A stretch of 64,000 nt of DNA. Origin: Parasedimentitalea marina (GTDB taxonomy: Bacteria > Pseudomonadota > Alphaproteobacteria > Rhodobacterales > Rhodobacteraceae). Below, piece after piece: positions 9,186-17,778 of the stretch. Numbering within the stretch: position 1 is the stretch's first letter; the number at the start of each line of letters is the position of its first letter. The notes under the pieces are model-generated. The model saw only the letters and a list, made by a program, of their open reading frames with translations, was not told the origin of the DNA and did no database searches. Made by a program: the position numbers and the translations under genes. The stretch lies in contig NZ_CP033219.1 of the NCBI RefSeq assembly GCF_004006175.1, positions 124,001 to 188,000 of the forward strand. The letters run 5' to 3'.

Positions 9186-9206
9186 TTGGTAATATTAATT
9201 TACCAA
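9186..9206. promoter_or_regulatory. inverted repeat in the glcDEF leader, candidate operator
   Basis: Perfect 7-bp arms TTGGTAA (9186-9192) and TTACCAA (9200-9206) around an AT-only spacer TATTAAT. It sits between the divergent DUF599 gene and glcD, ending two bases before the AAGGAG ribosome site of glcD. A protein bound here would block glcD transcription or initiation. No regulator gene for it is in the window. Confidence 0.55.
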
Positions 9207-9221
9207 AAAGGAGAGCCCGCA

Positions 9222-10670
9222 ATGGAGATGCCAGTCCCGAACCCAGCCATTTTGGCGCGCAAAGCCGATTTGGTCGCCAAGCTGTCGGCACTGTTGCCAC
9301 AGGATGCATTGATCCAGGATGAGGCAGAAACCCGCGCCTATGAGTGTGACGCGCTGACGGCCTACCGTTGTCCGCCGCTTTTGGCGGTGCTGCCGCGCAC
9401 GACGCAAGAGGTGTCAGCGGTGCTGCGCATCTGTCATCAGATGGGCGTGCCGGTGGTGCCGCGTGGGGCAGGGACCTCGCTGGCGGGCGGGGCATTGCCG
9501 ACGGCGGATTCGGTCATTTTGGGCGTGGCGCGGATGAACGCGGTGCTGGAGACGGACTATGACAACCGGGTGATCCGGGTGCAGACCGGGCGCACCAATC
9601 TGAGTGTCTCAGGGGCGGTCGAAGAAGAGGATTTCTTTTATGCGCCGGACCCCTCGTCGCAACTGGCCTGTGCAATTGCCGGCAATATCGCGATGAACTC
9701 AGGCGGTGCGCATTGCCTGAAATACGGGGTGACCACCAATAACCTGATGGGGGTGACCCTGGTGATGATGGATGGCACCGTGGTTGAGATCGGCGGCGCG
9801 CATCTGGATGCGGGCGGGCTGGATCTGCTGGGGGTGATCTGCGGCAGTGAGGGCCAGTTGGGGGTCGTGACCGAAGCGACCCTGCGGATCCTGCGCAAGC
9901 CCGAAGGCGCGCGACCGGTGTTGATTGGCTATGACAGCAATGAGGTCGCCGGGGCCTGTGTCAGTGACATCATCAAGGCAGGTGTTCTGCCAGTGGCGAT
10001 CGAGTTTATGGACCGGCCTTGTATTGAGGCCTGCGAGGCCTTTGCCAAAGCGGGCTACCCCATGTGCGAAGCTCTGTTGATCATCGAGGTTGAGGGCAGC
10101 GAGGCCGAGATTGACCACCAGTTGAAACTGATCACAGATATTGCCCGCTCGCACAATCCGGTTGAGCTGCGCGAGGCCCGGGATGCCGACGAGGCCGGGC
10201 GGATCTGGTTGGGTCGCAAATCGGCCTTTGGGGCGATGGGTCAGATCAATGACTACATGTGTCTGGATGGGACCATCCCGGTGACAGAACTGCCGATGGT
10301 GCTGCGCCGGATTGGCGAGATGTCCAAGCAATATGGGCTGGATGTGGCAAATGTGTTCCATGCCGGCGACGGCAATATGCACCCTTTGATCTTGTTTGAT
10401 GCCAACAAGCCGGGGGATCTGGAGCTCTGTGAAGCGTTTGGCGCCGATATCCTGAAGCTTTGTGTTGAGGCGGGGGGATGTCTGACTGGAGAGCATGGTG
10501 TCGGGGTCGAGAAGCGGGATCTGATGCTGCATCAATATGAGCCTGCGGATCTGGAGGCGCAGTTGAAGGTCAAGGATGTGTTTGACCCGCAGTGGCTGTT
10601 GAACCCGGCAAAAGTGTTTCCCCTGTCAGTGACTGAGGGGCGGCGCCTTGTCCCTGTGGCGGCTGAGTAG
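9222..10670 (+). CDS. glcD: glycolate oxidase FAD-linked subunit
   Basis: 482 residues. Oxidises glycolate to glyoxylate with FAD, passing electrons through GlcE and GlcF to the respiratory chain. The PCMH-type FAD domain shows VPRGAGTSLAGGALP and NSGGAHCLKYGVTTNNLMG, and the C-terminal domain has VFHAGDGNMHPLILFD and GGCLTGEHGVGVEKRD. The start at 9222 follows AAGGAG with eight bases of spacing and is preferred to an in-frame start 60 bases earlier that would include the inverted repeat. First gene of glcDEF. Confidence 0.95.
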   Translation: MEMPVPNPAILARKADLVAKLSALLPQDALIQDEAETRAYECDALTAYRCPPLLAVLPRTTQEVSAVLRICHQMGVPVVPRGAGTSLAGGALPTADSVILGVARMNAVLETDYDNRVIRVQTGRTNLSVSGAVEEEDFFYAPDPSSQLACAIAGNIAMNSGGAHCLKYGVTTNNLMGVTLVMMDGTVVEIGGAHLDAGGLDLLGVICGSEGQLGVVTEATLRILRKPEGARPVLIGYDSNEVAGACVSDIIKAGVLPVAIEFMDRPCIEACEAFAKAGYPMCEALLIIEVEGSEAEIDHQLKLITDIARSHNPVELREARDADEAGRIWLGRKSAFGAMGQINDYMCLDGTIPVTELPMVLRRIGEMSKQYGLDVANVFHAGDGNMHPLILFDANKPGDLELCEAFGADILKLCVEAGGCLTGEHGVGVEKRDLMLHQYEPADLEAQLKVKDVFDPQWLLNPAKVFPLSVTEGRRLVPVAAE

Positions 10671-10675
10671 AAAAA

Positions 10676-10728
10676 GGGGGCGCTGCCCCCGTCCTGCGGA
10701 CTCCCCCGGAGTATTTGGAAAAAGATGA
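10676..10728 (+). repeat. intergenic hairpin repeat between glcD and glcE
   Basis: Directly after the glcD stop: hairpin GGGGGCGCTGCCCCC (10676-10690), second hairpin GTCC-TGC-GGAC (10691-10701), then a conserved-looking tail CTCCCCCGGAGTATTTGG followed by AAAAAGATGA. Copies of the same tail occur at four other intergenic places in the window. Here it separates two genes of one operon, and its last ATG is the glcE start region. Confidence 0.7.
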
Positions 10729-11819
10729 TGATGACACCTGAGACAGAGCTTGAGTTGGCGGAGATGATTGCTGGGGCAGAGGCTCCGTTGGCGATCCGTG
10801 GAGGGGGCACCCGTGGATTTGATGTGGCAGGGCAGGCGCTAAGCACCTGTGGTTTGACTGGGATTGAGCTGTATGAACCGGGTGCGTTGACGATGGTGGC
10901 GCGGGCGGCAACGCCGGTGGCTGAGATCGAGGCGCTGTTGGCAGAGAGTGGTCAGCGGTTGGCGTTTGAACCGATGGACCATCGTGGGCTGATGGGGACC
11001 GATGGCAACCCGACAATTGGCGGGGTGTTTGCGGCGAATGTATCCGGCCCTCGGCGCATTCAGTGTGGCGCGGCGCGGGACTTCCTGCTGGGCGTACGGT
11101 TTGTTGATGGCATGGGGCAGGTGGTCAAGAACGGTGGCCGGGTGATGAAGAATGTCACCGGCTATGATTTGGTCAAGCTGATGGCGGGGGCGCATGGCAC
11201 TCTGGGGGTGCTGAGCGAGGTTTCGTTCAAAGTGCTGCCCATACCTGAGGCAGAGGCAACCGTGCGTGTTGGCAATGTTGATCTTGGGGTGGCGGTTCAG
11301 GGGATGTCAGCAGCATTGGGCTCGCCTTATGATGTGACGGGGGCGGCATATGACCCTGCCACCCGCGGTGCCTATATCCGGGTCGAAGGGTTTGCGGGTT
11401 CGGTCGCGTATCGGGCCGGGCGGCTGGTGTCGGAATTGGCACGGTTTGGTAAGGCGCAACAGGTGGACGGTGGCGCGCAGCTGTGGCGCGGTATTCGCGA
11501 CGTTACTGCCTTTGAGGGGCGCGAGGGCGATGTCTGGCGGATCTCGGTTCAGCCGTCGGATGCTGTGGCATTGGCGGACGCGCTGCAGGCGGATGCGCTG
11601 CAGTTTGATTGGGGCGGTGGGTTGATCTGGGCCTTGGCCCCAGCCGGTGTGGACCTGAGGGCGCGGATGACGGTGCCGGGGCATGCGACGCTGGTGCGTG
11701 GTAGCGCCGAGACACGGTCACGGTTTCAGCCACAGCCGGCGCCATTGGCGGCCATTTCCGCCGGGTTGCGGGCGAAATTTGATCCCCGAGGGATCCTGAA
11801 TGCCGGACTGATGGGATAG
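10725..11819 (+). CDS. glcE: glycolate oxidase FAD-binding subunit
   Basis: 364 residues. Second FAD-binding subunit of the glycolate oxidase complex. It shows IRGGGTRG near the N-terminus, then GTDGNPTIGGVFAANVSGPRRI, DFLLGVRFVDGMG and VTGYDLVKLMAGAHGTLGVL (given in parts), the usual GlcE pattern, and ends with RAKFDPRGILNAGLMG. Three ATG codons in a row (10725, 10728, 10731) make the exact start uncertain by two residues. The stop is five bases ahead of glcF. Confidence 0.95.
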   Translation: MMMTPETELELAEMIAGAEAPLAIRGGGTRGFDVAGQALSTCGLTGIELYEPGALTMVARAATPVAEIEALLAESGQRLAFEPMDHRGLMGTDGNPTIGGVFAANVSGPRRIQCGAARDFLLGVRFVDGMGQVVKNGGRVMKNVTGYDLVKLMAGAHGTLGVLSEVSFKVLPIPEAEATVRVGNVDLGVAVQGMSAALGSPYDVTGAAYDPATRGAYIRVEGFAGSVAYRAGRLVSELARFGKAQQVDGGAQLWRGIRDVTAFEGREGDVWRISVQPSDAVALADALQADALQFDWGGGLIWALAPAGVDLRARMTVPGHATLVRGSAETRSRFQPQPAPLAAISAGLRAKFDPRGILNAGLMG

Positions 11820-11823
11820 GCGC

Positions 11824-13146
11824 ATGCAAACGACTTTTACCAAAGACCAGTTGAGCGACCCTGCTGTTGCGCGTTCCAACGACATCCTGCGCTCTTGTGT
11901 GCATTGCGGGTTTTGTACGGCCACCTGTCCCACCTATCTGGTGCTGGGCGATGAGTTGGACAGCCCGCGTGGGCGGATCTATCTGATCAAGGACATGCTG
12001 GAGAACGAGCGGGTTCCGGATGAAAAAACGGTCAAGCATATAGATCGGTGTTTGTCCTGTCTGGCCTGCATGACCACCTGCCCAAGCGGCGTGCACTACA
12101 TGCATCTGGTGGATCATGCGCGCGCCTATATCGAGGCGAACTATAAGCGTCCCTTCAGTGATCGTGCCCTGCGTTGGATCCTGGCGCGAGTCTTGCCCTA
12201 TCCTGGGCGGTTTCGGTTGGCATTGTTGGGGGCCAAGATGGCGCGACCCTTGCGCAATCTAATGCCGGATCCGCGGCTCAAGGCGATGCTGGAGATGGCG
12301 CCGAGGCAGATCCTTCCGGTCAGTCGCAATGATGATCCGCAAAGCTTTGCAGCTGCTGAGCCGGTCAAGAAACGGGTGGCGCTGATGACCGGCTGTGCCC
12401 AGAAGGCGCTGAACACCGATATCAACGACGCCACCATTCGACTGCTGACCCGCATGGGCTGCGAGGTCGTGGTGGCCAAGGGTGCGGGCTGCTGTGGGGC
12501 GCTGACCCATCACATGGGGCGCGAGGATGAGAGCCACGCCTCGGCGGCCCAAAACATTCGGGCCTGGTCGGCGGAAATGGATGGCGCGGGGCTGGATGCG
12601 ATTGTTATCAACACCTCGGGTTGTGGCACCACGGTCAAGGATTACGGTCATATGTTCCGCAATGACCCGCTGGCGGCGGATGCGGCGCGGGTGTCGGCAC
12701 GGGCGATGGATGTGTCCGAATTGCTGATGCAACTGGACCTGCCGATGGGCGCGGACAAGGGTCTGACAGTAGCCTATCACGCGGCCTGTTCGCTGCAGCA
12801 CGGGCAGCAGATCAAGACCCACCCCAAGACCCTGTTGAAACGGGCCGGGTTCAAAGTGGTCGAACCGGCGGACAGCCATCTGTGTTGTGGCTCGGCCGGG
12901 ACATACAACCTGTTGCAGCCCGAGATTTCCGGGCAGTTGAAGGCGCGTAAGGTCCAGACGCTGGAAGCAAAGGCGCCGGATCTGATCGCGGCTGGCAACA
13001 TCGGCTGCATGATGCAGATCGGGTCCGGGACCGAGGTGCCGATCCTGCACACGGTTGAGCTGCTGGACTGGGCGACAGGCGGGCCGCAGCCGCCTGCATT
13101 GACGCAGCCGGGTAAGCGCGCACCGGCAATTCCACAACTGCGCTGA
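11824..13146 (+). CDS. glcF: glycolate oxidase iron-sulfur subunit
   Basis: 440 residues. Two ferredoxin-type [4Fe-4S] sites are visible: CVHCGFCTATCPTY around residues 22-35 and CLSCLACMTTCPSGV around 77-91. Two CCG domains follow, with GCCGALTHHMG and LCCGSAGTYNL as the heterodisulfide-reductase-type cysteine pairs. It carries electrons from GlcD/GlcE to the quinone pool at the membrane. It ends the glcDEF set; the next gene is a protease with its own ribosome site. Confidence 0.95.
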   Translation: MQTTFTKDQLSDPAVARSNDILRSCVHCGFCTATCPTYLVLGDELDSPRGRIYLIKDMLENERVPDEKTVKHIDRCLSCLACMTTCPSGVHYMHLVDHARAYIEANYKRPFSDRALRWILARVLPYPGRFRLALLGAKMARPLRNLMPDPRLKAMLEMAPRQILPVSRNDDPQSFAAAEPVKKRVALMTGCAQKALNTDINDATIRLLTRMGCEVVVAKGAGCCGALTHHMGREDESHASAAQNIRAWSAEMDGAGLDAIVINTSGCGTTVKDYGHMFRNDPLAADAARVSARAMDVSELLMQLDLPMGADKGLTVAYHAACSLQHGQQIKTHPKTLLKRAGFKVVEPADSHLCCGSAGTYNLLQPEISGQLKARKVQTLEAKAPDLIAAGNIGCMMQIGSGTEVPILHTVELLDWATGGPQPPALTQPGKRAPAIPQLR

Positions 13147-13255
13147 CGCAACACAGTGCAAAATGCAGGAATCACCTGTACTCATCCCCGCTTTGCCGTA
13201 ATTTTGCCGTGAGACGCCTCTAGCCTGCGTTTCACAGAGCGGCGGAGGTGAATGT

Positions 13256-14065
13256 TTGCGACAATTGGTGATAGCATGTGTCATGAGTTTGGTACCTTTG
13301 ATGGTGGCTGCACAGGACAGTCGTCTGATGCGAATGGATACCACCGATGCGGGACGCCAATGGGAGGCCGTGGGCCGGTTGGATGTCAATGGGGATGGGT
13401 TTTGCACAGGTGCGCTGATTGCCCCTGATCTGGTGTTGACCGCCGCACATTGCCTGTATGACAGCGATACCAAGGCGCAACTTCGCCCGGAAACCATCGA
13501 GTTTCTGGCCGGTTGGCGCAATGGGCGTGCCTCGGCCTATCGCACAGTGCGCCGGGCTGCAGTGCACCCGGATTATACCTACGACGGTCAGGTATCGACC
13601 GAGCGGGTACGCAATGATATCGCCCTGCTGCAATTGCAACGCCCCATTCGCAACACCACCGTGACGCCGTTTGAAACAGATATTCGGCCGCGTAAAGGCG
13701 CGCGAATCGGAGTTGTCTCTTATGCGCATGACCGTGCCGAGGCCCCGTCCTTGCAAGAAGTGTGCGCGGTGATGGCGCGCCAGCAGGGGGTGCTTGTGAT
13801 GTCTTGCGATGTTGATTTCGGCTCATCCGGTGCGCCGGTGTTTTCCTTTGACGAAGGCACCCCGCGGATTGTGTCGGTTGTTTCAGCCAAGGCTGAGGTG
13901 GATGGCGAACAGGTCTCGCTTGGGTCGGCACTGGCCGAGGAGTTGGACCTGTTGCGGTCCCAGTTGGCCGAGGTTCAGGTAGGCAGCCGGTTGCCGCCCG
14001 GCGTGGGACGGGTGACGGTTGGCGAAGGCCGCAATGACACAGGCGCAAAGTTCATCAGACAATAA
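13256..14065 (+). CDS. secreted trypsin-like serine protease (S1 family)
   Basis: 269 residues with signal peptide MRQLVIACVMSLVPLMVAAQD, so exported. The catalytic triad is His in LTAAHCLYD, Asp in RNDIALLQL and Ser in DFGSSGAPVF, where the usual GDSGG is GSSGA. The start is TTG at 13256, seven bases after GGAGG; an ATG at 13252 is out of frame. The C-terminus GRNDTGAKFIRQ is echoed in the decayed copy that begins at its stop codon. Substrate unknown. Confidence 0.88.
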   Translation: MRQLVIACVMSLVPLMVAAQDSRLMRMDTTDAGRQWEAVGRLDVNGDGFCTGALIAPDLVLTAAHCLYDSDTKAQLRPETIEFLAGWRNGRASAYRTVRRAAVHPDYTYDGQVSTERVRNDIALLQLQRPIRNTTVTPFETDIRPRKGARIGVVSYAHDRAEAPSLQEVCAVMARQQGVLVMSCDVDFGSSGAPVFSFDEGTPRIVSVVSAKAEVDGEQVSLGSALAEELDLLRSQLAEVQVGSRLPPGVGRVTVGEGRNDTGAKFIRQ

Positions 14066-14226
14066 ACACGCTTCTACGGGCTATTGCTACAGCTGCGGCG
14101 ATGGTTTTGGCCGGAGCCACCGCAGCTGAAAACACCAGCTTGTAAGAACTCTCTGACCGTGAGGACCTTTGGGGCTGGGAGGACGTGGGGCGGCGGGGTG
14201 CTAAATTCATCCGGCCTGGTGGCTGA
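14062..14226 (+). pseudogene. remnant of a second S1-type protease
   Basis: One continuous frame overlapping the stop of the intact protease reads: an ATA where the start should be, NTLLRAIATAAAMVLAG (a signal peptide), ATAAENTSL, a TAA stop at 14143-14145, ELSDREDLWGWEDVGRR, GAKFIRPGG, then TGA. The middle piece matches the intact neighbour's start of the mature domain (WEAVGR) and the end matches its C-terminus (GAKFIRQ), so the catalytic domain has been deleted and the start and frame damaged. It is a dead tandem paralogue. Confidence 0.75.
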
Positions 14227-14231
14227 CCCCT

Positions 14232-14260
14232 CTTGAAAGGCGAAATAGGGTAATTATCTC
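14232..14260 (+). promoter_or_regulatory. possible heat-shock (RpoH) promoter of the small heat shock gene
   Basis: CTTGAA at 14232-14237 followed after 17 bases by TATCTC, about 100 bases upstream of the Hsp20 start. The first box fits the RpoH -35 well; the second fits poorly. Suggested by position and gene type only. Confidence 0.3.
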
Positions 14261-14356
14261 AGTCTCATCCGGATCGCCACTGATGGGGTCCGGTGACGAG
14301 ATGCCTGTCCCAACTTGGGAAGGCGCACCCTATATCGCTCTGAATGAGGATGAATT

Positions 14357-14821
14357 ATGCGTAGTTTTGATTTTGCCCCCCTGCACCGTGCTTCTATTGG
14401 CTTTGACCAGATCGCGGACCTGATGGACCGGACGTTAAATGCGGATGTGGCGCAGCCCAGTTACCCCCCTTACAACATCGAAAAAACAGACGCCGATGCC
14501 TACCGGATTTCCATTGCTGTGGCCGGGTTTGGCGAGGCGGACCTGAATGTGGAAGTTAAAGAGAACGGGCTGATTGTAACCGCCAAGAAAGCTCCGGAGG
14601 AAAGTGAACGCAGTTATCTGCATCGCGGCATTGCCAACCGTGCCTTTGAACGCCGCTTTACCCTGGCCGATCATGTGCGGGTTACCGGTGCCAGCCATTC
14701 AGATGGCATGTTGCACATCGACCTGCAGCGCGAAGTGCCCGAGGCCCTGAAACCCCGGCGTATTGAGATTTCTTCAAAGAGCGCTAAGTCTAATCTGGTA
14801 GAAGCTAAATCAGTTAACTAA
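14357..14821 (+). CDS. small heat shock protein, Hsp20/alpha-crystallin
   Basis: 154 residues, an ATP-independent holdase that binds unfolding proteins in the cytoplasm. N-terminus MRSFDFAPLHRASIGFDQI and the crystallin domain with YNIEKTDADAYRISIAVAGF, ENGLIVTAKK, RGIANRAFERRFTLAD and GMLHIDLQREVPEALKPRRI are the IbpA type. GEAMKPRRI-like C-terminal anchor is present as ALKPRRIEI. Single gene, likely heat induced. Confidence 0.93.
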   Translation: MRSFDFAPLHRASIGFDQIADLMDRTLNADVAQPSYPPYNIEKTDADAYRISIAVAGFGEADLNVEVKENGLIVTAKKAPEESERSYLHRGIANRAFERRFTLADHVRVTGASHSDGMLHIDLQREVPEALKPRRIEISSKSAKSNLVEAKSVN

Positions 14822-14988
14822 CGCGGTTCCAGTTCCTGTGGAGTAGTATCATCGGCTTTTGTAATCAGCTCTTTGGCGAGAGGGCGTGAAAACCGATATT
14901 CCGAGGACTGGAAACGCTGTAGACCGATCTTCTGCCAGAGATCGTGTAAGGACCGGCTAAACTTCTTTCCCTAGTTAACCGGAACTGG

Positions 14989-15020
14989 ATCCCCTTGGTC
15001 GCCCGCCAAGGGGATTTCTC
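14989..15020 (+). terminator. hairpin between Hsp20 and the VWA gene
   Basis: Perfect 10-bp arms ATCCCCTTGG (14989-14998) and CCAAGGGGAT (15006-15015) followed by TTCTCGTT on the forward strand. It lies 170 bases after the Hsp20 stop and 26 bases past the stop of the reverse-strand VWA gene, so it can end both convergent transcripts. Confidence 0.7.
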
Positions 15021-15041
15021 GTTGTGAGGGGAGATGTTGGC

Positions 15042-17048
15042 CTATTGGCTGAGACTGTCGGCCAGACGCATCAGTTGCACCGCCTGCGCACGGTATCCAA
15101 AGGCGTCATCGCCTTTGGCCCCATTGGCCAGATCAATGGCCTGGGTGTAGGACCAACCGCCCAGATAGGGGCTGTTTTGCAGTAGTTGACCAAAGCCGGC
15201 AATGGCACTGGCGAATTGCATGTCTGGTGTCGCTTCGCCACCGGGCAGGATCGGGGTTTCAATCAATGCGCTGGTGTCTTCGCCGGGGCGTTTGTAGCGC
15301 AGCCGCAGGAAACCGTATTCTTCGCTGGTCGCGGTCACTTCCGCGGGCTGATAGCGCAGCGGGTCACTCAGCTGGGCAGGGCTGCCAACGGGGGTGACCT
15401 CATATATCGCGGTCACGGCGTGGCCTGCGCCGATTTCGCCGGCATCAATGCGGTCGTTGTTGAAATCCTCACGCTTCAGTGCGCGGGTTTCATAGCCAAT
15501 CAACCGGTACTCGGCGATCTGGGCCGGATTGAACTCGACCTGGATTTTAACGTCATTGGCAATTGGAAACAGGGCGCCACTGAGTTGATCCACCAGTGTT
15601 TTCTGCGCTTCCGACAGAGTGTCGATATAGGCGGCCTGACCGTTGCCGGTCTGCGCCAGTGCCTGCATGGTAGCGTCGTCCAGATTGCCACGACCAAAGC
15701 CCAAGACCGACAGATAGGTCCCGGTTTCGCGCTTCTTGGCGATAAAATCCTTGAGCTCATCCGGGTCATAGATGCCGACATTGAAATCACCATCTGTGGC
15801 CAGAATGATCCGGCTGATATCACCGTCATCCGACATGGATTCAGCTGTGGCATAGGCCTGCTGTAACCCAGCCTGTCCTGCGGTTGAGCCACCGGCGTCC
15901 AGCTTATCAAGGGCGGCCATGATGGTTGCGCGGTCACTGGCTGGGGTGGGGTCAAGCACCTGCCCGGCGGACCCGGCATAGGTCACAATGGCGACCTTGT
16001 CTTCGGGGCGCAGCTGGGCCAGCATCAACTGGAAGCTCTGCTTGAGCAGGGGCAGTTTGTTGGGGGCATCCATGCTGCCCGACGTATCAATCAGGAACAC
16101 CAGGTTCAGCGGCGGACGCGTGTCCAGCGCCGGTTTCTCGCCCTGTAGCGCGATGTGCACTAGCCGTGTTTCCGGGTTCCACGGGGTGGCGATTACCGTG
16201 GCACGAGTAGAAAACGGTGCATTGTCCAATGGGGCGGCGTAATCATAAGGGAAATAGTTCACCATTTCCTCGATCCGCACCTGGTCTGCTGTGGGCAGAC
16301 GGCCAGCATTCAGACTGGAGCGCAGGATCGCATACGAGGCGGTGTCGACATCGATGGAAAACGTTGAGACAGGCTCTTCGGTGGTGATTTTCAGCGGGTT
16401 TGGCTCTGCATCCGGATAGGCTTCGGTGTCTGGTTCGACCCGCATTTGGCTGTCGTCGGCATATCCCTGAAGCGGTGGGATCAGACTACGTTGTTCCAGT
16501 TTGGCAGTGGCAGCAGGTCTGGCCATGACCGAGGGTGACGGGGCTGCGCCTGAGAGCTGACCAAGTGGTGCCGCCATATCTGCCAGCTCGGCCATAACCG
16601 GGGCTTCCAGTGGTGCGACATTCGCCTCTTCGGCCTCACCAGAGGCCTGCATCCGGGCACGTCCATCGCTGCCAAGCACTCCGACAATTGAATCAACTTC
16701 TGTGGTGGCTTCGGTAACGGCGATGGGTTCAGGCGGCAGGTTAACCAGCCCCTCTGGTCCCTTCTGCAACGCGGGCAGATAGACAAACAGGCCAATGGCA
16801 ACCAGGGCAGTTGACGCGGTCAGCGCCTGACGGGTGGAAATGGCTTTGAACATGGAAAACACTCCTCTGAAGAGGCCCTTTTTCGGGCGATCAGAGGTGA
16901 AACGGGCCTGCTCAGCACTTTCTTGGCGGCGGGCAAAGTTATTTTCCGCCAGGGCGATATTTTCTGCCTTGCGTGTGACATCGGGCGTCGGGGTGGCGGC
17001 GCGCAGTGCGGTTTTCAGATCTTCAAAATCATCAAAGGGGTCGCTCAT
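15042..17048 (-). CDS. VWA-domain protein with N-terminal anti-sigma-like region (YfbK type)
   Basis: 668 residues. The first 70 residues are cytoplasmic and charged, like an anti-sigma segment. One membrane helix follows at about residues 75-94 (ALTASTALVAIGLFVYLPAL), then a proline/alanine-rich linker, a YfbK-type N-terminal domain (EPVSTFSIDVDTASYAILRS), a VWA domain with metal site DTSGS near residue 320 and ATDGDFNVG, and a C-terminal DUF3520-like part (EYGFLRLRYKRPGE). It overlaps the ECF sigma gene by ATGA. I infer that the periplasmic VWA part senses a signal and the N-terminus holds the sigma factor. Confidence 0.85.
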   Translation of the reverse strand: MSDPFDDFEDLKTALRAATPTPDVTRKAENIALAENNFARRQESAEQARFTSDRPKKGLFRGVFSMFKAISTRQALTASTALVAIGLFVYLPALQKGPEGLVNLPPEPIAVTEATTEVDSIVGVLGSDGRARMQASGEAEEANVAPLEAPVMAELADMAAPLGQLSGAAPSPSVMARPAATAKLEQRSLIPPLQGYADDSQMRVEPDTEAYPDAEPNPLKITTEEPVSTFSIDVDTASYAILRSSLNAGRLPTADQVRIEEMVNYFPYDYAAPLDNAPFSTRATVIATPWNPETRLVHIALQGEKPALDTRPPLNLVFLIDTSGSMDAPNKLPLLKQSFQLMLAQLRPEDKVAIVTYAGSAGQVLDPTPASDRATIMAALDKLDAGGSTAGQAGLQQAYATAESMSDDGDISRIILATDGDFNVGIYDPDELKDFIAKKRETGTYLSVLGFGRGNLDDATMQALAQTGNGQAAYIDTLSEAQKTLVDQLSGALFPIANDVKIQVEFNPAQIAEYRLIGYETRALKREDFNNDRIDAGEIGAGHAVTAIYEVTPVGSPAQLSDPLRYQPAEVTATSEEYGFLRLRYKRPGEDTSALIETPILPGGEATPDMQFASAIAGFGQLLQNSPYLGGWSYTQAIDLANGAKGDDAFGYRAQAVQLMRLADSLSQ

Positions 17049-17587
17049 GATGCGTCCTCCTGTTGTTTTAGGGCGCGTAGATGTTTCTTGGCCTCGGATA
17101 CCCGCCAGCTGACAGTGCCGGGCGAGACGCCAAGGATTTCGGCAGCGTCGGCATGGGTTACATCGTCCAGTATCAGCGCCAGTGTGTCGCGCAAATCGTC
17201 CGGCAGGGCGCGCATGGCGCGGGTCAGCCAGTCAAGCTGGGTGTTGGTGTCGGCGATGGCGGCCTGTCGATCAACCTCCCAATCACCCCAGCCACTGGCC
17301 GCCTTACTGCGGGTGGCTGCGCGGCGGCGACGGTCGTGTGCAGCATTGACCACCACCCGGTACAGCCAGGTGCTAAAGCGGGCGCTGGGCTGATAATGTG
17401 CCATTTTGTCGGGCAGCGCGGCGCAGATGTCCTGGGTCAGATCCTCAGCTTCGGCGCGCTGGCCGGTCATCCGAAAGGCCAGGCCAAAGACACGATCATA
17501 GTGGCGCGCCAGCAGGGCCGAGAAAGCCTCGGAGTCGCCTGTCGCCGCTGCCGCAGCCAGTTGCTGATCATCTACCGTCATACGCAT
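17045..17587 (-). CDS. ECF-type RNA polymerase sigma factor
   Basis: 180 residues. Region 2 is seen at about residues 20-90 (FSALLARHYDRVFGLAFRMT, AEDLTQDICAAL, FSTWLYRVVVNAAHDRRRR) and region 4 at about 125-175 (ALPDDLRDTLALILDDVTHADAAEILGVSPGTVSWRVSEAKKHLRA, in parts). Two start codons (17587, 17581) differ by two residues. The four-base overlap with the VWA/anti-sigma gene downstream suggests they are made as a pair and that the sigma factor probably controls its own operon. Target genes are unknown. Confidence 0.9.
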   Translation of the reverse strand: MRMTVDDQQLAAAAATGDSEAFSALLARHYDRVFGLAFRMTGQRAEAEDLTQDICAALPDKMAHYQPSARFSTWLYRVVVNAAHDRRRRAATRSKAASGWGDWEVDRQAAIADTNTQLDWLTRAMRALPDDLRDTLALILDDVTHADAAEILGVSPGTVSWRVSEAKKHLRALKQQEDAS

Positions 17588-17778
17588 TACGTAAATTGTA
17601 ACGCAGCCCGATGCCAGTTCCTTGGTGAAGGCGCGAAAAAAATGAGTGACGCGCCGAGACTGGGGACGAATTTGTAAAAAATGGCCAATTTTTCATGCGT
17701 CGGCTGGATGCTGGCAGCTGCCATGGGCGCATATTAAAACATACTTTCAATATGTATCTTTTTAGGTTTATCTTCTTC

